Positions 51,039 to 59,858 of a DNA stretch of 64,000 bases are shown in pieces. Within the stretch, counting starts at the first letter, position 1. Each line of letters starts with the position of its first letter. The notes under the pieces are model-generated. The model saw nothing but the letters and a program-made list of their open reading frames with translations. It searched no databases and was not told the DNA's origin. Source of the DNA: Cohnella xylanilytica (GTDB taxonomy: Bacteria > Bacillota > Bacilli > Paenibacillales > Paenibacillaceae); the NCBI RefSeq assembly GCF_014212175.1, contig NZ_JACJVR010000019.1, positions 124,001 to 188,000 on the forward strand. Direction: 5' to 3'. A program made the position numbers and the translations under genes.

Positions 51039-54000
51039 TCAGATGAGCTCCGATCGCCGAAGCAGGTTCTCGATCAGCTCGGCCGCTTCCGCTCTCGTGA
51101 TGTTCTCCTTCGGAGCCAGCTTCTTCCCGTACCGCCCCTTCGCGATGCCGGTCCGCAGGTTGTCGGCCACGGCGTTCCGCGCCCAGGCGGATACGTCGCC
51201 GGCATCCGCGAAGGCCGACAGCGCGTCTTCGGAAGCGCCGGACGGAATGCCGGACGACAGTCCCGTCACGTCCATGGCGTTCCGGACCATCGCCATCGCC
51301 TGCTCGCGAGTGATCTTCGCGAGCGGCCCGAACGTGCCGTCCTCGAAGCCATCGACCAGCTTATAGGCCGCGGCCGTTCGAATCGCGTCGCCGTACCAGG
51401 AGGAAGCCGGCACGTCCGGGAACGGCGAAGCTTCGCCGCCGGCCCGAAGCCCGAGCCCTCTCGCGAGCATGGCGGCGAATTCGGCGCGCGTAATCTCCCG
51501 GTTCGGCTCGAACAAGCCGCCTCCCGTCCCTTCGACGACGAGACGCGAGGCCATATCGTTCACCGAGCCGCGCGCCCAATGACCCTCGGCGACGTCGGAG
51601 AACGTCAGCGAGCGGTTCACGAGGGCGTACGTTCCGTTCGTCATGCTAAGGATTCTCGCGTAAGGCTGGCCGTCGGCCGTCTCCAGCTGGGTGGGGACGG
51701 ATCGAACGCGGCCGTCCGGATCGACGGCGACGGCCGTCGTCACGGTTCCGGTCCCCTGCGGAATGGCGATCGCTCGCTTGACGTACCGGTCGAACGAGGA
51801 CACCTCTTCCTTCCGTTCCCCGTAGATTCCCTGCACCGTGAACGTAACGGGCGGCACCAAGGAAGAGAGGCTCTCCGCGCTCAACGCGCTCTCGATCTCC
51901 CGCCTCCGTTCCTCCGTCGGAACGGCAATCACGAACTGCACCTTCAACCCGGACAGATCCTCCGCCGCGCCTAACCGCTCGGCCAGCGAATCGAGAGCGA
52001 GCCGCTCCGAAGGCAGCGTATAGGAGGCCGGGCCCGTCTTGATTACGAGAGTAGTTCCCCGCTCCCGAACGGTCCGAAGCAGCGCGCCGCTTAGCTCGCC
52101 GACGGCGACATCCGTCTTCTCCTTGAACGGTATCGTAACGACCGCCCGATCGGCGACCTCAGCCAGCTTCTTCTTAAGCTTCTCTTCGTCGATCGCGATC
52201 TTCGCGACGGACTGTCCGCCGACGATGTCCTTCGTCCCGATACCGGCGCGCACCGATTCGTCGTTCACCCAGATGTCTACGCCCGTATCGACGGCGGGAC
52301 TCTCGGCCGGCGGATCGGAGGGCGCGGAGGAGACGGGAGCCGTCGGCCGGGCCGAAGCTTCGTTCGAAGCCGCGCTCTCTCCGGCTTCGTTCGCCGCCTT
52401 GACGATATAATAATAGGTCGTCCCGTTCGTGAGACCGGTTACCCGTCTCTCGGTCGCCGTCACCGTCGCGACCGGAACCGGGTCGTAGATTCCCGTTGCC
52501 GTGCCTTGATACAAGTTGTAGGACTCGGCGCCCGTTGCGGCATCCCACTGAAGCGTCACGAACCGCGAGCCGGCCTTCGCCTTCAGGTTGGCCGGAGCCG
52601 CCGGCACGGCCACGGGATCGCCCGCGGCCGCCACCGGTCCGACCGGCGCGCTCTCGACCGCCGCGCCCGGCGACGTTCCCGTCGCGGCGACCGGAGTCAC
52701 CGCGAACGAGACATACTTGCCGACCTCCGCCGCCGTAAGCGTCAACGTCCGGCCCGTCGCTCCCGCGATCGCGGTCTTGCCCGTTCCGGACGCATCGTCC
52801 GCCGCGTACCATCGGTACGCGCTCGCGCCTTCCGCGTCGCCCTCCGCATCCGCGTAAGTGTAGTTGCCCGTGAGCGTCTCCCCGGCCTTCGCCGTGCCGC
52901 CGACGCTCACTCCGCCGGCCGTCGGCGCCGCGTTCGGCGGAGGCGTTCCGCCGTCGACCGAGACGGTCGGCGCGCTCTCCGTCTCGGCGCCCAGCTTCTC
53001 GCCCGACAACGCGACCGGAGTCACCGCGAACGTAATATATTTGCCGACCTCCGCCGCCGTAAGCGTCAACGTCCGGCCCGTCGCTCCCGCAATCGCGGTC
53101 TTGCCCGTCCCGGACGCATCGTCCGCCGCGTACCAACGATACGCGCTCGCGCCTTCCCGATCGTACTCCGCGTCCGAATAGACGTACGAACCCGTCAGCG
53201 TCTGTCCGACCCGCGCCACTCCTCCGACCGCGACGGAGTTCGCTTCGGGAAGCTCGTTCATCCCGTAATACATCACCGTAACTTTAAATTCGTTATCCTT
53301 GTCCATATAAGCCATGAAGGGAGTTCCATCGTCCGCGTACAATGAATTAAAGAACGTATCTCCCGCAGTGAACTTGGAGCGGCCGACGTTCGTCCAACCA
53401 GCGCCGTCGTACTTCATGACCGTCGCCCGGAGATCGGAGCCGTCATCGTCCTGATACCCCGCGTACAATTCCCCGTTCGATACGGCCAATTTGATGTATT
53501 GCGCGCCTCCGGCCGAGAACCCCGGGCTTCCGACGGGCGCCCACGACGTACCGTCGAATGCCATGACGGTCGCCTTCCAATTCAAGCCTGCGGAAGAATC
53601 CATATAGGCGATATGGGGAGCTCCCTTATAGAAGAGGAAGGAGATGTCCCCCACCTTGCCGCCGGACAATCCCGCGCCGCCCACGTATACCCAATCGCTC
53701 CCGTCGAAGGTCATGACGGACGCCTTCAAGCTCTGGTCATAATCCTGGAAGGCCAAATAGGGCTGGCCGTTGTCGACGGCCAGCGAGAGGTTATAGGCGC
53801 TTCTAGGGGTAAAACCCGGATTCCCTACGTTTATCCAAGCCGTTCCGTCGAACCTCATCACCGTCGCCTTGGCCCCCGCCGCGCCGTCCTGATAAGCCAC
53901 GTATAACGTCCCGTTGTCTATGTACAAGGATAATTGCTGCGCATTCCCCGCGCTGAACCCGGGCGCCCCTACGTATTCCCAAGCCGTTCCGTCGTACTTC

Positions 54001-54377
54001 ATGACGGAAGCGCGATTCCCGTTGCCTCCGTCCTGATAGGCCGCATACAGCGTTCCGCCGTCGGACTTCATCGAGACGTCGCCCGCTTCCCCCGCCGAGA
54101 AGCCGGGAGAACCGACATCCTTCCAATCGCCCCGGTCGAACGTCCTGACGGTCAATCTCTTGCCGTGCGCGAGATCCGTATAGGCTACGTACGGAATTCC
54201 GCCCTCGACCTGCAGCGAGCTGGACCAGCCTCCTTGCTCGGAGACGGCCGTCGAGCCTACCGTATACCAGTCCGGCCCGCCGACCGCGGCCGCTTCGGCC
54301 CGCCGGTCCGCGCCGGCGTTCGGCAACGCCGATATCATCAGCGTCAGAATAAGGATGACGAACGCTGTCTTTTTCAT
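51039..54377 (-). CDS. SLH-domain surface protein with propeller-like, Ig-like and FN3 repeats
   Basis: A 1112-residue exported protein (ATG 54377, AGGAGGGGG upstream; signal MKKTAFVILILTLMISALPNAGA). Residues ~35-375 hold about seven repeats of ~47 residues of the type VMKYDGTAWEYVGAPGFSAG…LYVAYQD. Residues ~385-580 carry two nearly identical ~90-residue domains (YRWYAADDASGTGKTAIAGA). A fibronectin type III domain follows (~590-680), then a linker region and three C-terminal SLH motifs (ARGSVNDMASRLVVEG, YGDAIRTAAAYKLVDGFEDG, ARNAVADNLRTGIAKG) that would anchor it to pyruvylated wall polymer. Function beyond surface display is unknown. Confidence 0.88.
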   Translation of the reverse strand: MKKTAFVILILTLMISALPNAGADRRAEAAAVGGPDWYTVGSTAVSEQGGWSSSLQVEGGIPYVAYTDLAHGKRLTVRTFDRGDWKDVGSPGFSAGEAGDVSMKSDGGTLYAAYQDGGNGNRASVMKYDGTAWEYVGAPGFSAGNAQQLSLYIDNGTLYVAYQDGAAGAKATVMRFDGTAWINVGNPGFTPRSAYNLSLAVDNGQPYLAFQDYDQSLKASVMTFDGSDWVYVGGAGLSGGKVGDISFLFYKGAPHIAYMDSSAGLNWKATVMAFDGTSWAPVGSPGFSAGGAQYIKLAVSNGELYAGYQDDDGSDLRATVMKYDGAGWTNVGRSKFTAGDTFFNSLYADDGTPFMAYMDKDNEFKVTVMYYGMNELPEANSVAVGGVARVGQTLTGSYVYSDAEYDREGASAYRWYAADDASGTGKTAIAGATGRTLTLTAAEVGKYITFAVTPVALSGEKLGAETESAPTVSVDGGTPPPNAAPTAGGVSVGGTAKAGETLTGNYTYADAEGDAEGASAYRWYAADDASGTGKTAIAGATGRTLTLTAAEVGKYVSFAVTPVAATGTSPGAAVESAPVGPVAAAGDPVAVPAAPANLKAKAGSRFVTLQWDAATGAESYNLYQGTATGIYDPVPVATVTATERRVTGLTNGTTYYYIVKAANEAGESAASNEASARPTAPVSSAPSDPPAESPAVDTGVDIWVNDESVRAGIGTKDIVGGQSVAKIAIDEEKLKKKLAEVADRAVVTIPFKEKTDVAVGELSGALLRTVRERGTTLVIKTGPASYTLPSERLALDSLAERLGAAEDLSGLKVQFVIAVPTEERRREIESALSAESLSSLVPPVTFTVQGIYGERKEEVSSFDRYVKRAIAIPQGTGTVTTAVAVDPDGRVRSVPTQLETADGQPYARILSMTNGTYALVNRSLTFSDVAEGHWARGSVNDMASRLVVEGTGGGLFEPNREITRAEFAAMLARGLGLRAGGEASPFPDVPASSWYGDAIRTAAAYKLVDGFEDGTFGPLAKITREQAMAMVRNAMDVTGLSSGIPSGASEDALSAFADAGDVSAWARNAVADNLRTGIAKGRYGKKLAPKENITRAEAAELIENLLRRSELI
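52685..53165. repeat. direct repeat of ~160 bp inside the SLH protein gene
   Basis: The segments about 52690-52850 and 53010-53165 are nearly identical over ~150 bases (for example both contain CCGCCGCCGTAAGCGTCAAC) and encode the two tandem Ig-like domains. The nucleotide identity shows a recent duplication or gene conversion. Confidence 0.75.
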
Positions 54378-54532
54378 AGCTCCCCCTCCTAACCAGCGAA
54401 TGGTGAATAACCATTTTCTAGTATAAAAGAACGATCTTCGCGCCGCCATCCCCCTTTCGACATATTTTGCTAATCGAACAAAGCGGACCGAGAGGCCGTT
54501 CGCCGGCCTGCAGCTCTGATCTATACAAAAAA

Positions 54533-54552
54533 AACACGCCATGAATCGGCGT
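54533..54552 (-). terminator. terminator after the SRPBCC gene
   Basis: CACGCC and GGCGTG pair around seven bases; on the minus strand GTGTTTTTTTTG follows. Confidence 0.75.
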
Positions 54553-54568
54553 GCGTCGGAGCTCTGCG

Positions 54569-55024
54569 TCAATTGCCCTCCGCGAACTGCTTGATCGCGT
54601 CGACGTAAGTCGAAGCGGGGTATTCCTTCTTGGCGTGTTCGTAGCCCGGGTTGCCCTCCGACCAGGAACAGGTCAACGTCAATCGGGTGAAGTCTCCTTC
54701 CGGCGTCAGCCTGTAGTCCATGTCGCAATAGACGGACTCGTGATTCGCGCTGTAGGCCGGGGCCGGATGCTGCTCGTACGCGAACCTGGCATCAGGCTCG
54801 TAATGCTTGACGTAGCCGTACACGTGCAAGGTGTCGTCGCCGTCGGGACCCGGTCCGCGGAACTCGACCCGGGCGCCAGGCTCGAACGTCGATTCGATGC
54901 GGCACCCGAACAGCGTCGCCCTCGTCCCTTCCGAAGTGGCGATGGCGGCCCATACCCGTTCCGCCGCGGCGTCAATAAGCGTCTCGTAGGACAGTCGGCT
55001 GCCGTTCGAACTTTGACTATTCAT
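54569..55024 (-). CDS. SRPBCC/AHSA1-like protein
   Basis: A 151-residue protein of the AHSA1 branch: YETLIDAAAERVWAAIAT at the N-terminus, then GARVEFRGPGPDGDD and the last helix with HAKKEYPASTYVDAIKQF. Members bind hydrophobic molecules or help stress responses; no catalytic role can be stated. GGAGCGCGAG lies seven bases before ATG. Confidence 0.8.
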   Translation of the reverse strand: MNSQSSNGSRLSYETLIDAAAERVWAAIATSEGTRATLFGCRIESTFEPGARVEFRGPGPDGDDTLHVYGYVKHYEPDARFAYEQHPAPAYSANHESVYCDMDYRLTPEGDFTRLTLTCSWSEGNPGYEHAKKEYPASTYVDAIKQFAEGN

Positions 55025-55135
55025 CTGCTCGCGCTCCTTCGATCGATTCAGATCATTGCTAGCTTTTAATCTATCACAATCGAACAGACATTCCTATCTC
55101 TATCTTCATTCCCGATTCCGACCGACCCGCGAACG

Positions 55136-55591
55136 CTAGGAGTCGTCCCCCGCGAGGGCGGGTATCATCGACCGGAATTCGATCGGAGAAGAGAGGACGA
55201 TGGAGGTGGCGAATTTGCCGAATCTCACGATTTTGTTCTCGAGAGCCTCCAGCTCGGGAAGCGATTCCGTTACCACTTTCAACAGATGATTGTATTCTCC
55301 GCTGACTCTGTGGCACTCGATAACTTCCCGGCAGGATTGGCAAAATTCATAGAACGGCTTGCAGTTCGCCGCCCGGAACCAAATATAAGCCATCGTCTGC
55401 TTGCCGATGGTCTCGCGCGAGACCATCGCGCGGTATTCCTTGATAATTCCCTTGTCCTCCATCCTCCTGACCCGTTCCGTAATCGCCGGTTGCGTCATGC
55501 CGATGGCCTTGCCTAATTCCGTATGCGACATTCGGCCTTCGTCTTGAAGGTACATGAGAATCTTCCTGTCTACCGAATCCAAGCGAACCAT
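55136..55591 (-). CDS. Lrp/AsnC-family transcriptional regulator
   Basis: A 151-residue regulator with an N-terminal winged HTH (VDRKILMYLQDEGRMSHTELGKAIGMTQ, just after MVRLDS) and a C-terminal RAM-type domain (IVLSSPIE). Such proteins sense amino acids. It is divergent from the SDR gene at 55761 and may control it; a palindrome lies between them. Confidence 0.9.
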   Translation of the reverse strand: MVRLDSVDRKILMYLQDEGRMSHTELGKAIGMTQPAITERVRRMEDKGIIKEYRAMVSRETIGKQTMAYIWFRAANCKPFYEFCQSCREVIECHRVSGEYNHLLKVVTESLPELEALENKIVRFGKFATSIVLSSPIEFRSMIPALAGDDS

Positions 55592-55712
55592 CTCCTTGAA
55601 ATTATAAACGGATTGCGGGTAAAGCTTCGAAATGCTTAACGCGCAAGCCTAAACGCTTTGATCCCCTTATGCAGCAATCGGATGGGATCCGTTATACTTA
55701 AATCCGTCGAGA

Positions 55713-55724
55713 GCTGGCGCCAGC
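55713..55724. promoter_or_regulatory. 12-bp palindrome between Lrp and SDR genes
   Basis: GCTGGCGCCAGC is a perfect palindrome 37 bases before the SDR start and just after TTATAC, where a regulator could block or activate transcription. Confidence 0.4.
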
Positions 55725-55760
55725 CTCTTCAAGTACATGAGGCAAATGAAGGAGAACGAT

Positions 55761-56411
55761 ATGAGTAGAAAAACAGCTGTCATCGTTGGAGCCGGACCCG
55801 GATTAAGCTTAGCCATCGCCGATAAATTCGGAACGGAGGGCTATCGGATCGCGCTCGTGTCCCGCAATCAACGGGCTCTGGAAGAACTGGCGGCCACGCT
55901 TGCAGCCAAAGGCATCGAAGCCTATCCGATTCCCGCGGACGCTTCCGATTCCGCATCCGTCCAGTCCGCATTCCGGAAGATCAAAGCCGAATGCGGACAG
56001 CCGGAGGTGCTCGTATACAACGCGGCCGTCATCAAGCTTGGCACCGCGTCCGCGTTAACGGCGACGGAGCTGATGGACGATCTCAACGTGAACGTGGTCG
56101 GCGCTCTGCGCAGCGCGCTGGAGATTGTCCCCGAGCTTATGGAACGGCGAAGCGGAACGATCTTGTTCACCGGAGGCGGACTGGCCTTGAATCCGTCCTC
56201 TCAATTGGCCTCCCTGTCGATCGGCAAGTCGGCTTTACGCAGTCTAGCCTACAGCTTGGGAGAAGAATTGGCAAGCCACGGCGTCTATGTCGGCACCGTG
56301 ACCATTGACGGAAGCATAGAGAAGAACGGCCGCTTCGACCCGGAACGGATTGCCCGAATCTATTGGGACATGCATGTCGAACGGACGCGCAGAGAGGTCG
56401 TTTATCAATAA
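55761..56411 (+). CDS. atypical SDR-family protein without catalytic Tyr
   Basis: A 216-residue Rossmann protein: VIVGAGPGLSLAIAD replaces TGxxxGxG, YNAAV replaces NNAG, and where YxxxK is expected the sequence is LSIGKSALR, so the Lys remains but the Tyr is missing. It may bind nucleotide without normal SDR catalysis. ATG 55761 has AAGGAG six bases upstream. Divergent from an Lrp-type regulator. Confidence 0.8.
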   Translation: MSRKTAVIVGAGPGLSLAIADKFGTEGYRIALVSRNQRALEELAATLAAKGIEAYPIPADASDSASVQSAFRKIKAECGQPEVLVYNAAVIKLGTASALTATELMDDLNVNVVGALRSALEIVPELMERRSGTILFTGGGLALNPSSQLASLSIGKSALRSLAYSLGEELASHGVYVGTVTIDGSIEKNGRFDPERIARIYWDMHVERTRREVVYQ

Positions 56412-56442
56412 AAAAAGACTCGGCCAGCGCCCCGAATAAGGA

Positions 56443-56484
56443 CCGATCAGACGCCTATCCTTCAAGAGGAATGCGTCTGATCGG
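56443..56484. terminator. hairpin between convergent SDR and sigma genes
   Basis: CCGATCAGACGC pairs perfectly with GCGTCTGATCGG around an 18-base loop. No T-tract adjoins it directly; a run of As 20-30 bases away would be Us for the leftward transcript. Confidence 0.6.
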
Positions 56485-56550
56485 AGCCGTTCGGAAGGCG
56501 TTGCCGAGACCGCGCCGTTCGGATTGCAGCAGTTTTGACGGCTGCCGCTC

Positions 56551-57417
56551 TTACACGTGCCGGAGCTTATCCGGATTGCACACGACATACATGGCCCGAA
56601 TCCGGTCTTCTTCGATGTGGAAGGTGTACACGTACTGGATTTCGTCGTTCAACACGAAGCGCATGCCCGGCTGTCCGTTCACGGGAAGGAAGGAGAACGA
56701 AAACTGCCCCTCGTACATGCGAAGCAGACCCTGCAGCAGGGCGATGACCCGATCCGCTCCATAGACCGGAATTCCCGCCGCCCGGACTTTGCCTCCGCCG
56801 TCCGAGATGAAGGCCACGTCGTCGCTGACGAGCTCGAGCATCCGGTTCATGTTCCCCTGCACGAGCGCGTTCGCGAATTCCCGGACATAGTTCTCCGCGA
56901 CCGAGACCGACGGGGTCCGATCGGGATCGTAATGGATGCCTTTCTTGGCCCGGTGGTAGATCTGGCGGCAATTCGCGGCCGACCTGCCGATCGTCTCCGC
57001 GATCTCCTCGTACGAATAGCCGAAGATCTCGCGCAGAAGGAAGATCGCCCTCTCCACCGCGTTAAGCTGCTGCAACAGCAGAAGATACGCCATGGAGATC
57101 GATTCGCGGCGCAAATACGCGGTCGAAGGGTCGTCTTCGGCGTCCTCCAATCCGATGAGCGGCTCCGGAAGCCACGGCCCGACGTACAGCTCCCGCTTCT
57201 TCGCCGACGAGCGCAGCAGGTCCAGGCACCGGTTCGTTACGATTTTGTACAGGAACGCTCTCTCGTTGCGAATCTCGGAGACGTCGGGCACTTGCTCGTA
57301 GGCGATAAAGGCTTCTTGCACGATATCCTCCGCGTCCATGACGCTCCCCAGCATCCGGTAGGCGAAGGAGAAAAGAGGAGTTCGGTACGCTTCATACAAG
57401 GACTCTATGTTCGACAT
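56551..57417 (-). CDS. ECF41-family sigma factor
   Basis: A 288-residue sigma factor: region 2 (AYRMLGSVMDAEDIVQEAF), region 4 (REIFGYSYEEIAETIGRSAANCRQIYHRAKK) and a C-terminal SnoaL-like domain. The ECF41 hallmarks are all present: WLPEP (82-86), DGGGK (206-210) and NPDKL (281-285). In ECF41 the C-terminal domain regulates activity in place of an anti-sigma factor. The start overlaps the oxidoreductase gene by 26 bases; the promoter before that gene carries the ECF41 consensus, so the pair is autoregulated. Confidence 0.93.
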   Translation of the reverse strand: MSNIESLYEAYRTPLFSFAYRMLGSVMDAEDIVQEAFIAYEQVPDVSEIRNERAFLYKIVTNRCLDLLRSSAKKRELYVGPWLPEPLIGLEDAEDDPSTAYLRRESISMAYLLLLQQLNAVERAIFLLREIFGYSYEEIAETIGRSAANCRQIYHRAKKGIHYDPDRTPSVSVAENYVREFANALVQGNMNRMLELVSDDVAFISDGGGKVRAAGIPVYGADRVIALLQGLLRMYEGQFSFSFLPVNGQPGMRFVLNDEIQYVYTFHIEEDRIRAMYVVCNPDKLRHV

Positions 57418-58693
57418 GGGGCGCTCTCTCCGATCCCTCCAGCGAGAGGATGTGCGACACCGCCCGTCTGGCGCTGGCCGTCGCGGCGTCGACTAATAAT
57501 TCTCCGTGCGACGCCCAATCCCCTGCCACGTACAGGCCGGCGATCTCCGGAACGGCGGGGCCGGGATTCTCCGCGCGCTTCAGGTGCATGAAGTCGTGGC
57601 AAACCGTTATTTTCGGAAGATATTGCTTCGCGACCAGCTGGTCCCGCCACCCCGGCTGAACCAGATCCAGCGTCTCCTCCAGCTCCCGCAGATCCGCATC
57701 CGCGTTCGTCTCCTCCCCCTGGTACTTCAGCACGCAGACGACTTGATCCCCGTCGTCGCTTAAGACGGACGCGCGCGACTGGTTGGTGAGGAAGACGGTC
57801 CGGTCGATGCCGTACACGAACTGCTGCTTCGGCATCGGCAGCTTCTTCAGGGCGACGTCCAGGCAGGCGGCCGTAATCTCGATCGCCTGCTCCTTCCACG
57901 TCCGCAGCGCGGTCGCATCCGCGCCCGGCACGAGCCGATGCGCGACGGACGGCGAGGCGGCGACGATGACATGGCTCGCCTCGACGGCCGTTCCGTCCTC
58001 GCAGACGACATGTCGAACAACTCCGTCGGCGTGTTCGACGGAGACGGCTTTGTTATTCGCGATCCACTCCGTGCCGTGCGCGGTTGCGGTCTGGCGAAGC
58101 TTCTCGACGAGCTGCTCCCAGCCCCGGTCCAGATACAGCACGCCTTGAAGGGCGCTTACCAGCTGCCGCAGAACCGGACCCGCGGCTTGCAGATCGGGCG
58201 CGACCGCGTAGCTGGCCGTCCGGAACAGCGAGTAGAAGACGTTGCGCAGCATCGGATCGCGAACGTTGCCCTCGATCCAATCGCGCAGGGAGATGCCGTC
58301 GTACGCGCGGGTATCCAGCTTGCCGAGCTTCGCGAGCCATCCGGCGAATTCCATCTTGCCCTTCCACGTCAGAAGCGGCGAACCGACCAGGGACCTGACT
58401 CCCGTCGGCAGCGTCAGCAGCCGATCCTTCCAGATGCCATAGGCGTCGATCGAAGGCTGGTTGCCCTCCAGGACGATCCCCAATTCCTTGAACGCGGCGT
58501 AGGCGTCGCCTTTATACAGGGCATGCCCGCCCAGATTGAAGTAGGCGCCCTTCTTCTTGTTCGTGATCGCCCGCCCGCCGAACCTCTCCTGCTTCTCGAT
58601 GACGACCGTCCGCTTCCCGGCCTTCGCCGCATAAGCCGCCGCGGTCAATCCCGCAATGCCCCCGCCCACGATCGCAACGTCGTATTTCGTCAT
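57392..58693 (-). CDS. FAD-dependent phytoene-desaturase-like oxidoreductase
   Basis: A 433-residue flavoprotein with VAIVGGGIAGLTAAAYAAKAG (FAD binding, split here as VAIVGGGIAGLT), EKQERFGGRA, and the C-terminal LYVAGDWASHGELLVDAA. It belongs to the amine-oxidase/phytoene-desaturase group. It is the typical partner of an ECF41 sigma factor, which lies immediately downstream and overlaps it. Substrate unknown. Confidence 0.88.
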   Translation of the reverse strand: MTKYDVAIVGGGIAGLTAAAYAAKAGKRTVVIEKQERFGGRAITNKKKGAYFNLGGHALYKGDAYAAFKELGIVLEGNQPSIDAYGIWKDRLLTLPTGVRSLVGSPLLTWKGKMEFAGWLAKLGKLDTRAYDGISLRDWIEGNVRDPMLRNVFYSLFRTASYAVAPDLQAAGPVLRQLVSALQGVLYLDRGWEQLVEKLRQTATAHGTEWIANNKAVSVEHADGVVRHVVCEDGTAVEASHVIVAASPSVAHRLVPGADATALRTWKEQAIEITAACLDVALKKLPMPKQQFVYGIDRTVFLTNQSRASVLSDDGDQVVCVLKYQGEETNADADLRELEETLDLVQPGWRDQLVAKQYLPKITVCHDFMHLKRAENPGPAVPEIAGLYVAGDWASHGELLVDAATASARRAVSHILSLEGSERAPHVEHRVLV

Positions 58694-58727
58694 GGTTAAC
58701 TTCCCCTTTCGGTTATGGTACCGGTAT

Positions 58728-58754
58728 GACGGGGAAGGGGGCCGGTTTGTGACA
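58728..58754 (-). promoter_or_regulatory. ECF41 promoter
   Basis: On the minus strand TGTCACA (58748-58754), 16 bases, and CGTC (58728-58731) match the known ECF41 target promoter. It lies 35 bases before the oxidoreductase start. The remaining stretch 58755-58960 shows no gene. Confidence 0.88.
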
Positions 58755-58962
58755 CGTTCGGATAAAAAGTCGAGAAAAAATTTCGGCAACCGATTCGGCA
58801 ACCGAATAGAAGCCCCGATTCCAAGGAAGAGGAAGCCGGAACGAGGGGTTCCCGGAGGATAGGAGGCGGAGTTCCCGAATCCCTGGCTCCGTCATCATAG
58901 ACTCCGTTCGGATAAGCGATCCGAGCCCGGATAACGGGTCTGTATGAGAGCGGGTCAGCCAT

Positions 58963-58999
58963 AAAAATAGCAGCCTGCTCCTCATCGGAGAAAGGCTGC
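58963..58999 (-). terminator. terminator of the methionine-related operon
   Basis: GCAGCCT (58970-58976) and AGGCTGC (58992-58998) pair around a 15-base loop; on the minus strand TATTTTTATG follows. It is about 40 bases past the nucleosidase stop. Confidence 0.75.
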
Positions 59000-59040
59000 C
59001 TGCCGTCAGCCGCGGATGCGGACGATCGGCCGGGGGGCGG

Positions 59041-59754
59041 TCAGCCGGCTTCCGCGCGCCGCCAAGCGAGGGCGATCGCCTCCGCCGCGGCCGCCGCCCG
59101 TTCGGACGCCAGATCGACGTTCGATTGATACGTCGCCTTGGCGTCTTCGCCGGCGAGATCGGAGAGCGATCGGACGACGAGGCACGGGACGCCGAGCCGG
59201 TAGGCGGTCTGGGCGACGGCCGCGCCTTCCATATCGGTCGCCTGCGCGCTCGGGAAGCGCGAGCGGATCGCGGCCGCCAGGCCCGGGCGGCTCATGAACG
59301 AGTCGGCCGTCGTCACGAGGCCGGTGGAGACGGCGCCCTCGAGCGGAGCCTCGGCGATCGCCCGGCGGGCGATGCCGAGCAGCCTCTCGTCGGCCGGATA
59401 GCTCGCCGGCATCTGCGGCACCTGCCCGTAGGCGTAGCCGAACGCGGTCGCGTCGACGTCGCTGTAGACGAGCTCGGTCGCGACGACGGTGTCGCCGACG
59501 CGAAGCGCCGGATTCAGCCCGCCGGCCACGCCGTAATGCAGAATCCCGTCCGGGCGATAGCGCTCGATGAGCAGCGCCGTCGTCCAGGCCGCGTTCGCCT
59601 TGCCGATGCCGCATTGAAGCAGGACGGCTTCGCTTCCGTTCAGCTCGCCGACGTAGATCGGGACTTCGCCGTCGCCCGTCCGGCGCAGATTCGCCAGGCG
59701 CGTCTTGAACGCGGCCGCTTCTTCTTCCATAGGGGCGATAATCGCCAGCTTCAT
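59041..59754 (-). CDS. mtnN: 5'-methylthioadenosine/S-adenosylhomocysteine nucleosidase
   Basis: A 237-residue nucleosidase of the Pfs/MTAN family: IIAPMEEEAAAF at the N-terminus, HYGVAGGLNPAL, ATDMEGAAVAQTA (catalytic Glu and purine contacts) and SLSDLAGEDA (catalytic Asp). It splits MTA and SAH to free adenine, feeding methionine salvage and AI-2 precursor formation. It closes the leftward methionine-related operon. The 110 bases before it include a hexamer repeat. AAGGAGA precedes ATG. Confidence 0.9.
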   Translation of the reverse strand: MKLAIIAPMEEEAAAFKTRLANLRRTGDGEVPIYVGELNGSEAVLLQCGIGKANAAWTTALLIERYRPDGILHYGVAGGLNPALRVGDTVVATELVYSDVDATAFGYAYGQVPQMPASYPADERLLGIARRAIAEAPLEGAVSTGLVTTADSFMSRPGLAAAIRSRFPSAQATDMEGAAVAQTAYRLGVPCLVVRSLSDLAGEDAKATYQSNVDLASERAAAAAEAIALAWRRAEAG

Positions 59755-59789
59755 ATCGAATCTCCTTCGTCCGGAGGAATTCTCCGGCA

Positions 59790-59858
59790 TGTCGATGTCA
59801 GTGTCTATCTCAACGTCAATGTCAGTGTCAATGTCAGTGTCAATGTCAGTGTCAGCGT
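59790..59858. repeat. hexamer satellite between alcohol dehydrogenase and nucleosidase
   Basis: About eleven copies of a six-base unit (AATGTC/AGTGTC alternating) fill the gap from the dehydrogenase stop to near the nucleosidase leader. It is non-coding in its actual context. Copy number could vary by slippage. Confidence 0.75.

Noticed and set aside
58713-58985. 90-codon frame on the minus strand upstream of the ECF41 target
   Set aside because: It spans the ECF41 promoter and has no ribosome site or similarity.
59790-59858. Coding Ile-Asp-Thr-Asp repeat protein
   Set aside because: The open frame across the hexamers has no proper start; the dehydrogenase stops before them and the nucleosidase has its own ribosome site after them.
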